NCBI RefSeq assembly: GCF_009663395.1
Contig: NZ_QKNW01000001.1
Coordinates: forward strand, 1,612,001-1,676,000
Length of the DNA: 64,000 nucleotides
DNA from: Halosegnis longus
GTDB taxonomy: Archaea; Halobacteriota; Halobacteria; Halobacteriales; Haloarculaceae
Reading direction: 5' to 3'
The translations under genes were made by a program, and so were the position numbers. A model generated the notes under the pieces. It was not told where the DNA came from. It worked only from the letters and a program-made list of their open reading frames with translations, and searched no databases. How positions within the stretch are numbered: the first letter of the stretch is position 1; every line of letters begins with the position of its first letter. Positions 1-8,166 of the stretch are shown here, piece by piece.

Positions 1-875
1 GCACCGACCCGCTCGCGAGCGGGCTCGGGCTGCTCGGTCGGCTCCCCCTCGGCTCGGGCCAGTCGGGTCATATCGCCCAGCGGACGGTCCTACTCGCCCG
101 ACGTGCGCCCGCGAAGCTCTCGTATCTCATCCTCCCGTTCGTCATCGCCGGCTCCTTTCTGCTGCAGGCGGTGTTCGGTGAGCTCACGGTCCCGACGGCC
201 GCGTTCGCCCCCGGGTTCGCGGTCGCGCTCCCGTGGGTCGCCGGCGCGGCCTTCACGCTCAATCCCCTCGGCGACGAGGGGCGGGTGTTGCCGCTGACGC
301 TCACCTCCCCCGTCGACGGGCGGACGTATCTCCGTGGACTCGTCCGTCCCGGCGTCGTCATCGGTGGGCTTGTCCTGCCGGCTGTGCTGGTACTCGCGCT
401 CGCGACCGACTACGCGCTCGGCGAGGCGGCGCTCATGCTCGCGGTCGCGGGGCTCGGGATTCCCGCCGTCACGGCCGTCGCCACCGGCATCGGGATGCTG
501 TTCCCCCGAACCGATGCGGTGCGCGTCGCCCGCGGTCGGGAGGCGACGCCACCGACGCTCACCGCGATGGTGCTCTACTCGGTGTGTGTCGGGCTGACTG
601 TCGGCGTCCCGGTCGCTGCCGGCCTTGCACCCGACGCCGTGCGTGCGGTCACGGCTGCGCTCGTCGGCGGTCTGCTCGCGTTCCCGTTCGCCTACGTCGG
701 CGGCCCCCTGACGGGTGTCGCGGAGGGGTTCACCTCGCTCGGCCAGTCTATCGCCGGGCTCGATACTGCCGTCGTCCAGTGGGGTGGGCTCCTCGCGCCG
801 GTCGTCCTCGGTGTCGTGCTCGCGCTCGCCTCCGCCCGGTTTGCGGCCCGCTACGTCGAGCGCTACACCCTGTAA
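1..875 (+). CDS. Membrane transport-like protein, C-terminal part (partial)
   Basis: The frame is open from the window edge (first full codon at base 3) to TAA at 873-875, so the start lies outside. The visible ~290 residues hold about six hydrophobic segments: around SYLILPFVIAG, the FAPGFAVALPWVAGAAF stretch, VVIGGLVLPAVLVLAL, a segment before GIGMLFPR, VLYSVCVGLTVGVPVAAG and the final LLAPVVLGVVLALA. They alternate with short polar loops. The layout resembles the membrane subunit of an ABC-2 type exporter, but I see no diagnostic motif. It is an integral membrane protein of unproven function. An internal GTG at 171 is not credible as the start because the upstream frame stays open and hydrophobic. 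Confidence 0.7.
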   Translation, partial: TDPLASGLGLLGRLPLGSGQSGHIAQRTVLLARRAPAKLSYLILPFVIAGSFLLQAVFGELTVPTAAFAPGFAVALPWVAGAAFTLNPLGDEGRVLPLTLTSPVDGRTYLRGLVRPGVVIGGLVLPAVLVLALATDYALGEAALMLAVAGLGIPAVTAVATGIGMLFPRTDAVRVARGREATPPTLTAMVLYSVCVGLTVGVPVAAGLAPDAVRAVTAALVGGLLAFPFAYVGGPLTGVAEGFTSLGQSIAGLDTAVVQWGGLLAPVVLGVVLALASARFAARYVERYTL

Positions 876-892
876 TCGTATCGAGTCGCAAC

Positions 893-899
893 CGTTAAG
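893..899 (+). promoter_or_regulatory. Possible TATA box of the tRNA-Pro gene
   Basis: CGTTAAG lies about 27 bases before position ~921, a reasonable transcription start for the tRNA whose mature 5' end is at 925. This is inferred from spacing and AT content only. Confidence 0.3.
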
Positions 900-924
900 C
901 GCGACTGTCCAAACCTATGGGTGC

Positions 925-997
925 GGGCCGGTGGGGTAGCTTGGTATCCTTCGAGGATCGGGTCCTCGGTACCTCGGTTCAAATCCGGGCCGGCCCA
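925..997 (+). tRNA. tRNA-Pro (anticodon CGG)
   Basis: The cloverleaf folds by eye. The acceptor is GGGCCGG (925-931) paired with CCGGCCC (990-996), with discriminator A at 997. The D arm starts at 934 with the loop GG at 943-944. The anticodon stem is CGAGG (952-956) with CCTCG (964-968) around a seven-base loop, with U33 at 958 and anticodon CGG at 959-961. The T stem is CTCGG (973-977) with CCGGG (985-989) around TTCAAAT. It reads proline codon CCG. No CCA is encoded, as is usual in haloarchaea, and no intron is visible. Confidence 0.95.
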
Positions 998-1099
998 TCT
1001 TCTCTCGTCGCTCTCGTATCGCCCAGCACTGCTGACTGCTTTCGTCCATTCTCGCCGCGAACAGGAGGATTCATGATAGATGCTCGCACAGTGTGGGCC

Positions 1100-2239
1100 A
1101 TGACGGACAACACACCGGTCGTGGTGAGTGCGAAACGAACCGCCCAAGGGAAAGAAGACGGCGCGCTCGCTGACATCCGGAGCGAGGACCTCTCGATTCC
1201 GCTCGTGAACACCATGCTCTCGGAGTCGGGCGTCAACCCCGACGACGTGGACGACGTGATGTGGGGCTGTGCCCAACAGCGCGACGAGCAGTCGAGCAAC
1301 ATCGCCCGCCAGATTGCCATCTTCTCGGAGCTCGGCGAGTCGGTCCCCGGCACGACCATCGACCGCCAGTGTGCCTCCTCGGCACAGGCCATCATCAGCG
1401 CCTCCGACGCCATCGCGGCTGGCCGCCGTGACGTAATGTTCGCCGGCGGCGTCGAGTCGATGTCGCGCGTCAAGATGGGCGGCGGCAGCGGCACGATGTA
1501 TCCCGAACTCGACGAGCGCTACGGGATGGAGAATCTCTCGATGGGGATGACCGCCGAGAAGGTCGCTGAGGAGTACGGCGTCTCCCGCCAAGAGCAGGAC
1601 GAGTACGGCCTCCGCAGTCAGGAACGCGCCCGCAAGGCCACCGAGGAGGGCCGCTTCGACGACGAAATCGTCCCGCTCGAAACCGAGGATGGGACCTTCG
1701 ACACGGACGAGAGCATCCGTAACACCGACATGGAGACGCTCGGCAAACTGCCGACCGTGTTCAAAGAGGACGGCACCGTCACGCCGGGCAACGCCTCCGG
1801 CATCGCCGACGGCGCGGCCGGCGTCCTGCTCACGAGTCGCGACTACGCCGACGAACACGACCTCGACGTGCTGGCCGAGGTCGGCACGAACTTCGTCGCC
1901 GGCGTCGACCCCACCGAGATGGGCGTCGGCCCGATTCCGGCGACTGAGGGGCTGCTCGAACGCTCCGGCCGCGACATCGACGAGTACGGCCTCGTCGAAA
2001 TTAACGAGGCGTTCGCCTCCCAGTGTCTCTACTCGGCCGAGCAGTTGGGCATCGAGATGGACCGGCTCAACGTGAACGGCGGCGCAATCTCGCTGGGGCA
2101 CCCGCTGGGTGCCTCGGGCGCACGGCTCCCGGTCACGCTCGTCCACGAGATGAACAAGCAGGGCGTTGAGCGCGGTATCGCGACCGAGTGTGTTGGCTTC
2201 GGTCAGGGCGCAGCGATCGAGTTCTCGCTCCCGAACTGA
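1100..2239 (+). CDS. Thiolase (acetyl-CoA C-acyltransferase)
   Basis: This 379-residue thiolase would catalyse reversible condensation or cleavage of acyl-CoA in fatty-acid or polyhydroxyalkanoate-type metabolism. The three catalytic positions are visible: nucleophile Cys91 in DRQCASS, His334 in LGHPLGASG and the second Cys364 in TECVGFGQG. The last motif is a variant of the usual C-x-G-G-G. The chosen ATG starts the typical [14 protein letters not shown] leader of the fold. An earlier in-frame start would run through the tRNA gene and is rejected. No beta-oxidation partner lies next to it, so the substrate is open. Confidence 0.93.
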   Translation: MTDNTPVVVSAKRTAQGKEDGALADIRSEDLSIPLVNTMLSESGVNPDDVDDVMWGCAQQRDEQSSNIARQIAIFSELGESVPGTTIDRQCASSAQAIISASDAIAAGRRDVMFAGGVESMSRVKMGGGSGTMYPELDERYGMENLSMGMTAEKVAEEYGVSRQEQDEYGLRSQERARKATEEGRFDDEIVPLETEDGTFDTDESIRNTDMETLGKLPTVFKEDGTVTPGNASGIADGAAGVLLTSRDYADEHDLDVLAEVGTNFVAGVDPTEMGVGPIPATEGLLERSGRDIDEYGLVEINEAFASQCLYSAEQLGIEMDRLNVNGGAISLGHPLGASGARLPVTLVHEMNKQGVERGIATECVGFGQGAAIEFSLPN

Positions 2240-2360
2240 GCCACCTCGTAGACACGTCGCCTCACCGACTTCGATTTTATTTGGCGTCATCGCTGAGAGA
2301 CGTTGGAGCAGCCAACGTCTGCCCGAAACGTTCACCGATGTGAATGTGGTAGGAATTCGT

Positions 2361-2627
2361 ATGAGCGAGCGTGAACGTCAAACAGTCGGGCAGCACGGCC
2401 AAGTGACGATTCCCAAGCCGCTCCGAGAGCGGTTCGGACTCCAGATCGGAGATGAGGTGTTCATCCGTGAAGAGGCAGGCAAACCCGTCATCGAGCGATC
2501 CATGAGTCGCGAGAAGGTTGCCGAGGGGTACCGCCAGCGTGGCGAACAGACTCGCGACCTCACGTCCGAACTGGAGGGTGTTTCGACCGAAGCGAATGAA
2601 CGTCTCGGCGACTCTCCAGAGAGCTAG
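2361..2627 (+). CDS. AbrB/SpoVT-type DNA-binding protein, probable antitoxin
   Basis: An 88-residue protein whose residues ~8-45 form the swapped-hairpin AbrB fold (GQVTIPKPLRERFGLQIGDE, then a short strand). The C-terminal ~40 residues are charged and probably unstructured, the usual toxin-wrapping tail of VapB/MazE-like antitoxins. No intact toxin gene follows: the next 109 bases hold no convincing frame, and the next gene is on the other strand. It may be an orphan antitoxin, a leftover of a decayed pair, or a transcription regulator. ATG 2361 was chosen because the upstream in-frame extension runs through the thiolase end. Confidence 0.8.
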   Translation: MSERERQTVGQHGQVTIPKPLRERFGLQIGDEVFIREEAGKPVIERSMSREKVAEGYRQRGEQTRDLTSELEGVSTEANERLGDSPES

Positions 2628-2736
2628 GCGGTATCTGTCCGTTGTGTAGGTATCGGTACTGTCGCTCATCCCATATGGAAACATGAACAGCAAGACCTGC
2701 GTCCCCGTCGTGTCGTCTATGATGACAAGGAGTGTG

Positions 2737-3261
2737 TCAAACCTTCCACCCGACGAACTCTTCTTCCGGTTCGATACCCATCGCATCGAGCACCCGCGCT
2801 GTCGCGACGTAGTGGGCCGCTAACATCGCCACCCCGACGACCGTCTCGTCGGCGTACTGCTCGCGCAGTCGGTCGTGGTCGCCGTCACGCACGTCACCGA
2901 GCGCGACTGCCCGTGCGTACGCAAGGAGTGCAGCATCCTGCGCGTCGAACGGCTCCCCTCGTCCCTCGCTGATGGCCGTGATTTCCTCGTCGGAGACTCC
3001 CGCTTCCCGCCCGAGTCGGACGTGTTGGTGCCACTCGTACGGGTGTTCGAGAGCGCGCGCCGCGGCCAGAATCACGAGTTCGCGTTCGCGAGCCGGCAGA
3101 ATTTCCCACAGCCGACTGGAGTAGCGCATATACCACTGGAACTGCGTCGGCGCGTTCGCCATCCCGCGGAAGATGTCCGCGGTCCCCACGTCGTTCTGGT
3201 CGAACAGATACCGGTACTCCTCGGGCAGGTCCTCGGCATCGAGTAAGGGTACGCGTGCCAT
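2737..3261 (-). CDS. Carboxymuconolactone decarboxylase (CMD)-family protein
   Basis: A 174-residue all-helical protein of the CMD/AhpD superfamily. The core reads LPARERELVILAAARAL, then YEWHQHVRLGREAGVSDEEI, the classic helix-turn-helix around the active site. AhpD-type peroxidase members carry a C-x-x-C motif here. This protein has none; it keeps the E-x-x-x-H style of the non-redox decarboxylase branch (YEWHQH). The reaction is therefore unknown, with a decarboxylase or hydrolase role likelier than peroxidase. ATG at 3261 is preferred to a GTG two codons earlier. Confidence 0.85.
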   Translation of the reverse strand: MARVPLLDAEDLPEEYRYLFDQNDVGTADIFRGMANAPTQFQWYMRYSSRLWEILPARERELVILAAARALEHPYEWHQHVRLGREAGVSDEEITAISEGRGEPFDAQDAALLAYARAVALGDVRDGDHDRLREQYADETVVGVAMLAAHYVATARVLDAMGIEPEEEFVGWKV

Positions 3262-3297
3262 ACCCACACATTGAGCGGCGTCGGGTTAGTGTTCCCC

Positions 3298-4650
3298 CTA
3301 CGCGGTGAGCCAGTTGGGCGCGAGCACCCGCGCGAGCACCCCCGGCGCGAGCAGCTTCGTCGGGTCCTGCTGGAGCCGGATGACGCGTTTCAGCTCCTCG
3401 GCGACGTAGTCGTTGTCGTGGGCCGTCGGAATCAGCCGGTCCATGTACCGATTGAACAGGTCCGTTCCCGGCGGCTTCGGGCCGGTCGTCGCGTCGTGGG
3501 CGAAGTCCGACCCGACGGTGAGTTGCCACACCGGCTCGATAACATCGGCCGTCCGGTCGAAGAAGCGAGCCGCGAGGTCGTCGGTCCCCGCGGCGAGCGC
3601 GGCGTGGAGCTGGAGCGCATCCAGCGCCGAAACGGACATCCCCTGTCCGTAGACGGGATTGAAGCTCGCGAGCGCGTCGCCGGTCACGAGCAGCCCGTCG
3701 GGGAACGCATCGAGGTGGTCGTAGCGCCGGCGCGTGCTCGACGGGAACCGGAAGGGGCGAATCTCCGCGACGCGGTCGTTTGCAGCGAGCATATCCGCGA
3801 CGTGAGAGACGGGAAGCGATTCCGCACACGCCATGAACCCCTCGGGGTCGGTCGGCGGATACTCGCCGTGGAGCCCCGACAGCGTCACCATCCACTGGTC
3901 GTCCTCGATTGGGATGACGGCTCCGCCCTGGGTCGTCGGCGGTGACGTGCCCACGAGCATCGTCGTCGTCTCCTCGGGCGGGCGCTCGATGCGCGTCGTC
4001 GCGTAGCCCACGTCGACGGACACCGTCTCCGTCTCCGGCGGCTCGTAGCCGTGACGGTCCAGCCACTCCGGCACGGGCGAGGTACGGCCCCGCGCGTCCA
4101 CCACGAGGTCGGCAGATATCGTCGATTCGGAGCCATCCTCGCGGTAGCTGACGCCCGTGACGCGGCGCTCGTCGTCGCTGCTCACCAGTCCCGTCACGTG
4201 TGTCTCGGGTCGCAGCGTCACGTTCGCCGTCTCGCTCGCGTGTCGCCGCGTCAACTGCTCGAACAGCGGCCGACTCGCACAGTACATCGGAACGGAATCC
4301 AAGCCGTCGGCCACGAAGCCGCCGTCGTGGTGGTACGCCAGTTCGTGGGCGGTGTCGATGGTGATGCCGCCGGCGTCCGTCAGGTCGTCGAGGTAGCCGG
4401 GAAACAGCGTCTCCAGCATCGCCCGCGCCGGTTCGAGCATCACGTGCGCGTGGGTCGCCTGCGGGACGCCGCGCCGCGCCACCGGTTCGTCCGGCAGCGG
4501 GTCGCGGTCGAGAACCGTCACGCGGTCGTAGCCGTCCGCAAGCACCCGTCCTGCAAGGAGTCCAGCCATGCTCGCTCCGACGACGACGGCGTGGTCGCCA
4601 ACGGTGTCGACCGCCGTCGCATCGTACGACGGAAGCGACCCTAATGTCAT
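3298..4650 (-). CDS. FAD-dependent oxidoreductase / monooxygenase-like protein
   Basis: A 450-residue flavoprotein of the geranylgeranyl-reductase / p-hydroxybenzoate-hydroxylase superfamily. The N-terminal Rossmann motif is HAVVVGASMAGLLAGRVLA, followed by the acidic strand end VTVLDRD. The second FAD motif is DGLLVTGDALASFNPVYGQGMS, with the GD that contacts the ribityl chain, and an ADLVVDARGR segment lies between. The substrate is unknown; tryptophan halogenase-like and epoxidase-like relatives share these motifs. ATG 4650 is favoured over a GTG at 4671 because a TATA-like box sits about 26 bases upstream of the ATG. Confidence 0.82.
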   Translation of the reverse strand: MTLGSLPSYDATAVDTVGDHAVVVGASMAGLLAGRVLADGYDRVTVLDRDPLPDEPVARRGVPQATHAHVMLEPARAMLETLFPGYLDDLTDAGGITIDTAHELAYHHDGGFVADGLDSVPMYCASRPLFEQLTRRHASETANVTLRPETHVTGLVSSDDERRVTGVSYREDGSESTISADLVVDARGRTSPVPEWLDRHGYEPPETETVSVDVGYATTRIERPPEETTTMLVGTSPPTTQGGAVIPIEDDQWMVTLSGLHGEYPPTDPEGFMACAESLPVSHVADMLAANDRVAEIRPFRFPSSTRRRYDHLDAFPDGLLVTGDALASFNPVYGQGMSVSALDALQLHAALAAGTDDLAARFFDRTADVIEPVWQLTVGSDFAHDATTGPKPPGTDLFNRYMDRLIPTAHDNDYVAEELKRVIRLQQDPTKLLAPGVLARVLAPNWLTA

Positions 4651-4671
4651 GTCTCCACCCTCGGACTCCAC

Positions 4672-4679
4672 GAATTTAC
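4672..4679 (-). promoter_or_regulatory. Probable TATA box for the flavoprotein gene
   Basis: On the minus strand the sequence reads GTAAATTC, centred about 26 bases before the ATG at 4650. This fits a leaderless transcript and supports that start. Confidence 0.4.
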
Positions 4680-4725
4680 GTTTCTCGCTGGGTTGTCAAA
4701 TTTTTCTTACCTTGGGTCGTCGGCC

Positions 4726-4849
4726 GGTGATTGGCAGAGCAGCGTATTATCGACCCGCAGTGATTGGCGGGTCGGACTCCTACCGACCTGCAGTGGTTGG
4801 CAGGTCGGATTTCTACCGACTTGCAGTGGTTGGCAGGTCGGACTCCTAC
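4726..4849 (+). repeat. Tandem hairpin array, 33-bp period, three full units and one degenerate unit
   Basis: Unit 1 pairs CGACCCGC (4751-4758) with GCGGGTCG (4767-4774). Unit 2 pairs CCGACCTGC (4783-4791) with GCAGGTCGG (4800-4808). Unit 3 pairs CCGACTTGC (4816-4824) with GCAGGTCGG (4833-4841). The loops are AGTGATTG, AGTGGTTG and AGTGGTTG. Units 1 and 2 differ by a compensated base pair; unit 3 has one G-T pair. Spacers are ACTCCTA, ATTTCTA and ACTCCTA. A decayed copy (GGTGATTG at 4726-4733) lies exactly one period upstream of unit 1. The array fills the space between two divergent genes and ends ~10 bases before a TATA box. Confidence 0.9.
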
Positions 4850-4856
4850 CGACGCC

Positions 4857-4865
4857 GATATACGA
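4857..4865 (+). promoter_or_regulatory. Probable TATA box for the gene at 4886
   Basis: GATATACGA is centred about 25 bases before ATG 4886, fitting a leaderless transcript. It directly follows the hairpin array. Confidence 0.45.
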
Positions 4866-4885
4866 CCACACACCCGAGGACGGCT

Positions 4886-5605
4886 ATGTCAGACCGACTC
4901 GATATCGCCGCCGACCCCGACGCCGTCGCCGCGGAACGCGACGCGGTCGTTTCCCGCATCCGCGACCACGCCGGCGATATCGCCTACGCCATCGCCCGCA
5001 TCGAGGGGGGTGACTACGGCCGCCGCAGCTTCGAGACGGACGACGGCGAGTGGACCGTCAAACACGAACAGGGGGACATCGAGTTCCTGTTGTTCGAACC
5101 CCGAAGCGGACAAGAGACCTACGTCGTCTCCACGCAACAGCCTCCGGAACCCGCGGCCCTCGTCGACGCGCTCGCCGACTACGACGCCTTCGTCGAGCGG
5201 TTCGACGCCTACGTTCGGTCGCTCGACGGCCTGCTCGATGACGTGCCGACGGAGTTTCCGACGCCCACCTCCGCCGCGGATGTCGTCGCGGAGCGCGACC
5301 GTATCGTCTCCCGCCTGCGCGAGGTGTGCAACCAGATGGCCGGCGAACTGTATCGGTACGAGATGGACGACTACGGCACCTTCACCGCCCGCGTGAACGG
5401 GACGCGGTGGGAGCTCAAGCGCGAGGAGTCGAGCACGTCGTATCTCCGCGTCGGCGGCTCCGGCGGGACGTATCTCCTCTCGCAGTACGGTCCACCCTCT
5501 GCGGAGGCAGTCCGCGAGTTCGCGCCCGATGCACCCGACTTCGTCGCGGCGTACAACGACCACGTCGCCGAGTTGGAACTCGACTTGGCGCAAATCGACC
5601 TCTAA
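4886..5605 (+). CDS. Hypothetical protein with two tandem copies of one domain
   Basis: A 239-residue acidic soluble protein of unknown function. It is an internal duplication. Residues ~14-120 start with AAERDAVVSRIRDHAGDIAY and continue to a DYG, a W-x-x-K/E-x-E strand and a Y-V/L-S strand. Residues ~132-239 repeat this pattern, starting with VAERDRIVSRLREVCNQMAG and then DDYGTFTAR, WELKRE and YLLSQYGPP. Each copy looks like a helix followed by a small beta sheet. No catalytic motif or membrane segment is seen. It has its own upstream promoter behind the hairpin array, and its stop overlaps the converging gene by four bases. Confidence 0.8.
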   Translation: MSDRLDIAADPDAVAAERDAVVSRIRDHAGDIAYAIARIEGGDYGRRSFETDDGEWTVKHEQGDIEFLLFEPRSGQETYVVSTQQPPEPAALVDALADYDAFVERFDAYVRSLDGLLDDVPTEFPTPTSAADVVAERDRIVSRLREVCNQMAGELYRYEMDDYGTFTARVNGTRWELKREESSTSYLRVGGSGGTYLLSQYGPPSAEAVREFAPDAPDFVAAYNDHVAELELDLAQIDL

Positions 5606-5793
5606 GCCTCGGTGCCCCCAGCCCGGTGTGCGGTCGCTTCGTACCCCACCTGTAACACGGCGGCGACGAGTACCCCGACGGCGATGCGCACTACGAACGT
5701 CGAGTCGGGCATCCCGTCGCCCAACAGCAGGACGACGGCGACGACGTTCAGCAGGCCGCTCGCTAACCGGAAGGGCGTTCGCACGGTGACCAT
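5602..5793 (-). CDS. Small membrane protein, two transmembrane segments
   Basis: A 63-residue protein with two hydrophobic helices, LLNVVAVVLLLGDG and VVRIAVGVLVAAVLQVGYEA, and short charged ends. ATG 5793 is chosen because the upstream in-frame extension is basic and low in hydrophobicity, like a shadow frame. It converges on the duplicated-domain gene with a 4-base overlap. No function can be assigned. Confidence 0.6.
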   Translation of the reverse strand: MVTVRTPFRLASGLLNVVAVVLLLGDGMPDSTFVVRIAVGVLVAAVLQVGYEATAHRAGGTEA

Positions 5794-5836
5794 ATCGGGT
5801 CCGTCACTCGTTGTCGTGACAAGCCTTGTGCCGGCG

Positions 5837-7498
5837 CTACGGTTCGACCCAGACCGGCCCGAGCCACGCGGCTCCGCCGGGTACGTACCCCGAATCTGCC
5901 CGCGTCGCCTGCTGTGCCCGCAGATAGTAGTAGTCGGCGTCACCGCCGCGGCCGTCCTCGTAGGTCGGGCCGGTCACCGGAGCGTCGTCCGTCAGCGTTC
6001 CCGACTGTGCAAACGTCGACAGCGGCGCGTCGAAGTCGGTCGTCCCCGTCGCGACGTGGAACGGTTCCCCGTTCTTCACGATGGTAACCGACTCCACGGG
6101 TGCAGTCCCGTGGACTTCGAACCGAATCGTCCGTTCACCGTCGGCGGTGACGGTGCTGTCTGCTTCGCCGACGCGGGTTCCGTCGACGGACAGCTCCGCG
6201 AGGATGCGGTCCGGCTGGGTCGTCGCGTACACCGACCGCGACCGGAGCGCGTCGAAGACGGCCTCGCGCGACCGCTCCGGGGCGCGGAAGGCAGTCAATC
6301 CGCCGGGGTAGGATTGCTCGTTCCACACCCGCCAGATGTGGCCCCAGCCGACGCCGTCGCGCCGCCACTCCGCCAGCGACGGGAGATGCGGTTTCGCGTG
6401 CATCAGCGAGTGGCCCGGATACGGGCCGTGATAATCCGAACTGCCGAGCAGTCCGACCCGGTGGCCGAGCGCGAGCGCGTCCTGCACGTACGTGCCGGGG
6501 CTGTCCGTCTCGCCGTGGCCCATCCGGATTGGTCGCCGATTCCCCTCGCGGCCGGGCCGCTCACTCGACCCCCACTGGGAGTACACCTCCACCAGCGGCG
6601 CGAGGTCGTCATCGTACGCCGTCGCGGCGAAGTCGAACGGGTACATCGCCTCCGCCGGGTGGTGCGGGATGGTGAGTACGTCGCCCTCGCCTGAGTCACG
6701 CCACTCTCTCAACTGCTCCCACAGCCCCTCGTAGCTGCCTGTCGCCTCGGCGTGCGAGTCGAACAGCTCTGCGCCCTCCACGCCGTCGAAGTAGACGTTG
6801 ATGTGGCCACCCTTCGTCGGCTGTTTCGTCCACTCGTAGCCGAACAGCGTCACGAACTCGCCGGGCTCGTTGTTGGCCGCTGTGGTGCGTTTCAGCCGGT
6901 CGAAGTAGCGGTCGTGCATCCGCTCGCGCTGCCACCGCGGCGGGATGAAGAAGCCCATCGTATCGTGGTCGGTGTAGGCGCACACGTCGAGTCCCATCAC
7001 CTCCCGAGCGAACGCGAAGCCGTCGGCCGCCGACCCCGCCCCGTCCGACAGCGACGAGTGGAGGTGAATATCCCCCCACAGCGTCCGCTCGTCCGGTTCG
7101 GTGTCGTGGACGCGAACCGGGTTCGAGACGAACCGTTCGCCGCGGTACTCGGCGGTGAGATACTGGACGCCCGTCGTGGAAAACGTCACCTCGACGGTCG
7201 TGAACCCTGCCTCGGGGTTGCCGGGGCCGACGCTCGGTCCGTTCCCATCGAAGGAAACGTCGGCCGGCACGGTGGCGTCGTCGTCGGTCGAATCGAGCGA
7301 CGGCATCCCGTCGATGGCGTGGAGGCGTTCGTACTCGTCCCACGCCTGCACCCGGACGGTCACCGACTCCCCGGCGACGGCGTCGGAGGGCGAAATCAGA
7401 TGGAGACGGTCGAACCGTCCCGACCGAGACGCCCACAGTGCTCGCAGTGATGGGCGAGAGGCGGCGAAGACGCGAATCGATTCGTGTGGCCCAGCCAT
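5837..7498 (-). CDS. PHP-domain metallohydrolase of the DUF3604 type
   Basis: A 553-residue protein. After ~160 residues of beta-rich N-terminal domain comes the PHP signature LWGDIHLHSSLSDG, then VCAYTDHDTMGFF. Later metal ligands appear in DVLTIPHHPAEA and GLLGSSDYHGPYPGH, so the multinuclear metal site looks complete. A beta domain near the C-terminus (after RDAVFDALRSRSVYAT) is typical of DUF3604. The family is presumed to hydrolyse phosphoesters, but no substrate is established. No signal peptide is visible. ATG 7498 opens MAGPHESIRV; the upstream in-frame extension overlaps the promoter of the divergent Nudix gene. Confidence 0.85.
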   Translation of the reverse strand: MAGPHESIRVFAASRPSLRALWASRSGRFDRLHLISPSDAVAGESVTVRVQAWDEYERLHAIDGMPSLDSTDDDATVPADVSFDGNGPSVGPGNPEAGFTTVEVTFSTTGVQYLTAEYRGERFVSNPVRVHDTEPDERTLWGDIHLHSSLSDGAGSAADGFAFAREVMGLDVCAYTDHDTMGFFIPPRWQRERMHDRYFDRLKRTTAANNEPGEFVTLFGYEWTKQPTKGGHINVYFDGVEGAELFDSHAEATGSYEGLWEQLREWRDSGEGDVLTIPHHPAEAMYPFDFAATAYDDDLAPLVEVYSQWGSSERPGREGNRRPIRMGHGETDSPGTYVQDALALGHRVGLLGSSDYHGPYPGHSLMHAKPHLPSLAEWRRDGVGWGHIWRVWNEQSYPGGLTAFRAPERSREAVFDALRSRSVYATTQPDRILAELSVDGTRVGEADSTVTADGERTIRFEVHGTAPVESVTIVKNGEPFHVATGTTDFDAPLSTFAQSGTLTDDAPVTGPTYEDGRGGDADYYYLRAQQATRADSGYVPGGAAWLGPVWVEP

Positions 7499-7572
7499 AC
7501 GACCGCTCGCGCGGGCAGGAGCATAAACGTCGGTCCCGGGGGAGTCTTTGTCCCGCCGTCCCACTCCGACGT

Positions 7573-8115
7573 ATGGACGACGACCTCGCGTGGGAGACGA
7601 CCGACTCCCGCATCGACTACGACTGTCCCGGCTTCGAAGTCCGAGAGGACTCCGTCACGTTCCCCGACGACTCCACGGGTCAGTACCACAGCGTCACCGA
7701 ACCCGACGCCGTCGTAATCCTCCCCTTCACGCCCGACGGCGACGTGGTCGCTATCGAGGAGTGGCGGCAGGCCGTCGGCCGGGTGAACCTCGGCCTGCCA
7801 GCGGGGGGGCTCGAACCAGACGACGATGACCTCGTCGCCGCCGCCCGTCGCGAACTCCGCGAGGAGACTGGCTACGAGGCCGACCGACTCGACCCCGTCG
7901 CGACCGTCGAGCCGGCGAACGGCCTGCTCGACGCGACCCACCACCACTTCGTCGCGTACGACTGTGAGCCGACGACGGACCAGTCGCTCGACGAGAACGA
8001 ATCTATCCGCGTCACGGAACGCGACTTCGAGACGCTGCACCAGCGCGCCGTCGCCGGCGAGTTGCGCGACGGCCGTGCGGCCGTGAGCGTGTTGCGATAC
8101 GCGGCCGCGGAGTGA
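7573..8115 (+). CDS. Nudix hydrolase, ADP-ribose pyrophosphatase-like
   Basis: A 180-residue Nudix protein. The box is GLEPDDDDLVAAARRELREE followed by TGY: the catalytic REL-x-EE-x-G core is intact, while the first conserved Glu is replaced by Asp. The upstream IEEWRQAVGR and GLPAGG segments match ADP-ribose/NDP-sugar pyrophosphatases, which hydrolyse a diphosphate bond with Mg2+. Substrate specificity cannot be read from sequence. It is divergent from the DUF3604 gene with 74 bases between starts, so the two could share a control region. Confidence 0.9.
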   Translation: MDDDLAWETTDSRIDYDCPGFEVREDSVTFPDDSTGQYHSVTEPDAVVILPFTPDGDVVAIEEWRQAVGRVNLGLPAGGLEPDDDDLVAAARRELREETGYEADRLDPVATVEPANGLLDATHHHFVAYDCEPTTDQSLDENESIRVTERDFETLHQRAVAGELRDGRAAVSVLRYAAAE

Positions 8116-8166
8116 GGTGCCTGGAGTGACCGTCAGCTACTTTTCGTTCGCCGGCGACGGTTCAGC

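Noticed and set aside
917-2239. A longer thiolase frame that starts upstream, covering the tRNA-Pro gene
   Set aside because: The tRNA cloverleaf is complete at 925-997 and thiolase homology starts at 1100; the extension only reflects lack of stops in GC-rich DNA.
863-2335. Long minus-strand frame opposite the thiolase and tRNA
   Set aside because: It overlaps a tRNA and a well-defined plus-strand enzyme, and its translation has no recognisable domain; a typical shadow frame of GC-rich haloarchaeal DNA.
2628-2736. Possible toxin remnant after the AbrB-type antitoxin
   Set aside because: Short open stretches exist in each frame but none shows a PIN, MazF or RelE motif; the evidence is too weak to call a pseudogene.
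4726-4849. CRISPR-like appearance of the tandem units (also at 21721-21811)
   Set aside because: The spacers are 7-11 bases and nearly identical, with no unique 30-40 base spacers and no cas genes; the units themselves are hairpins.
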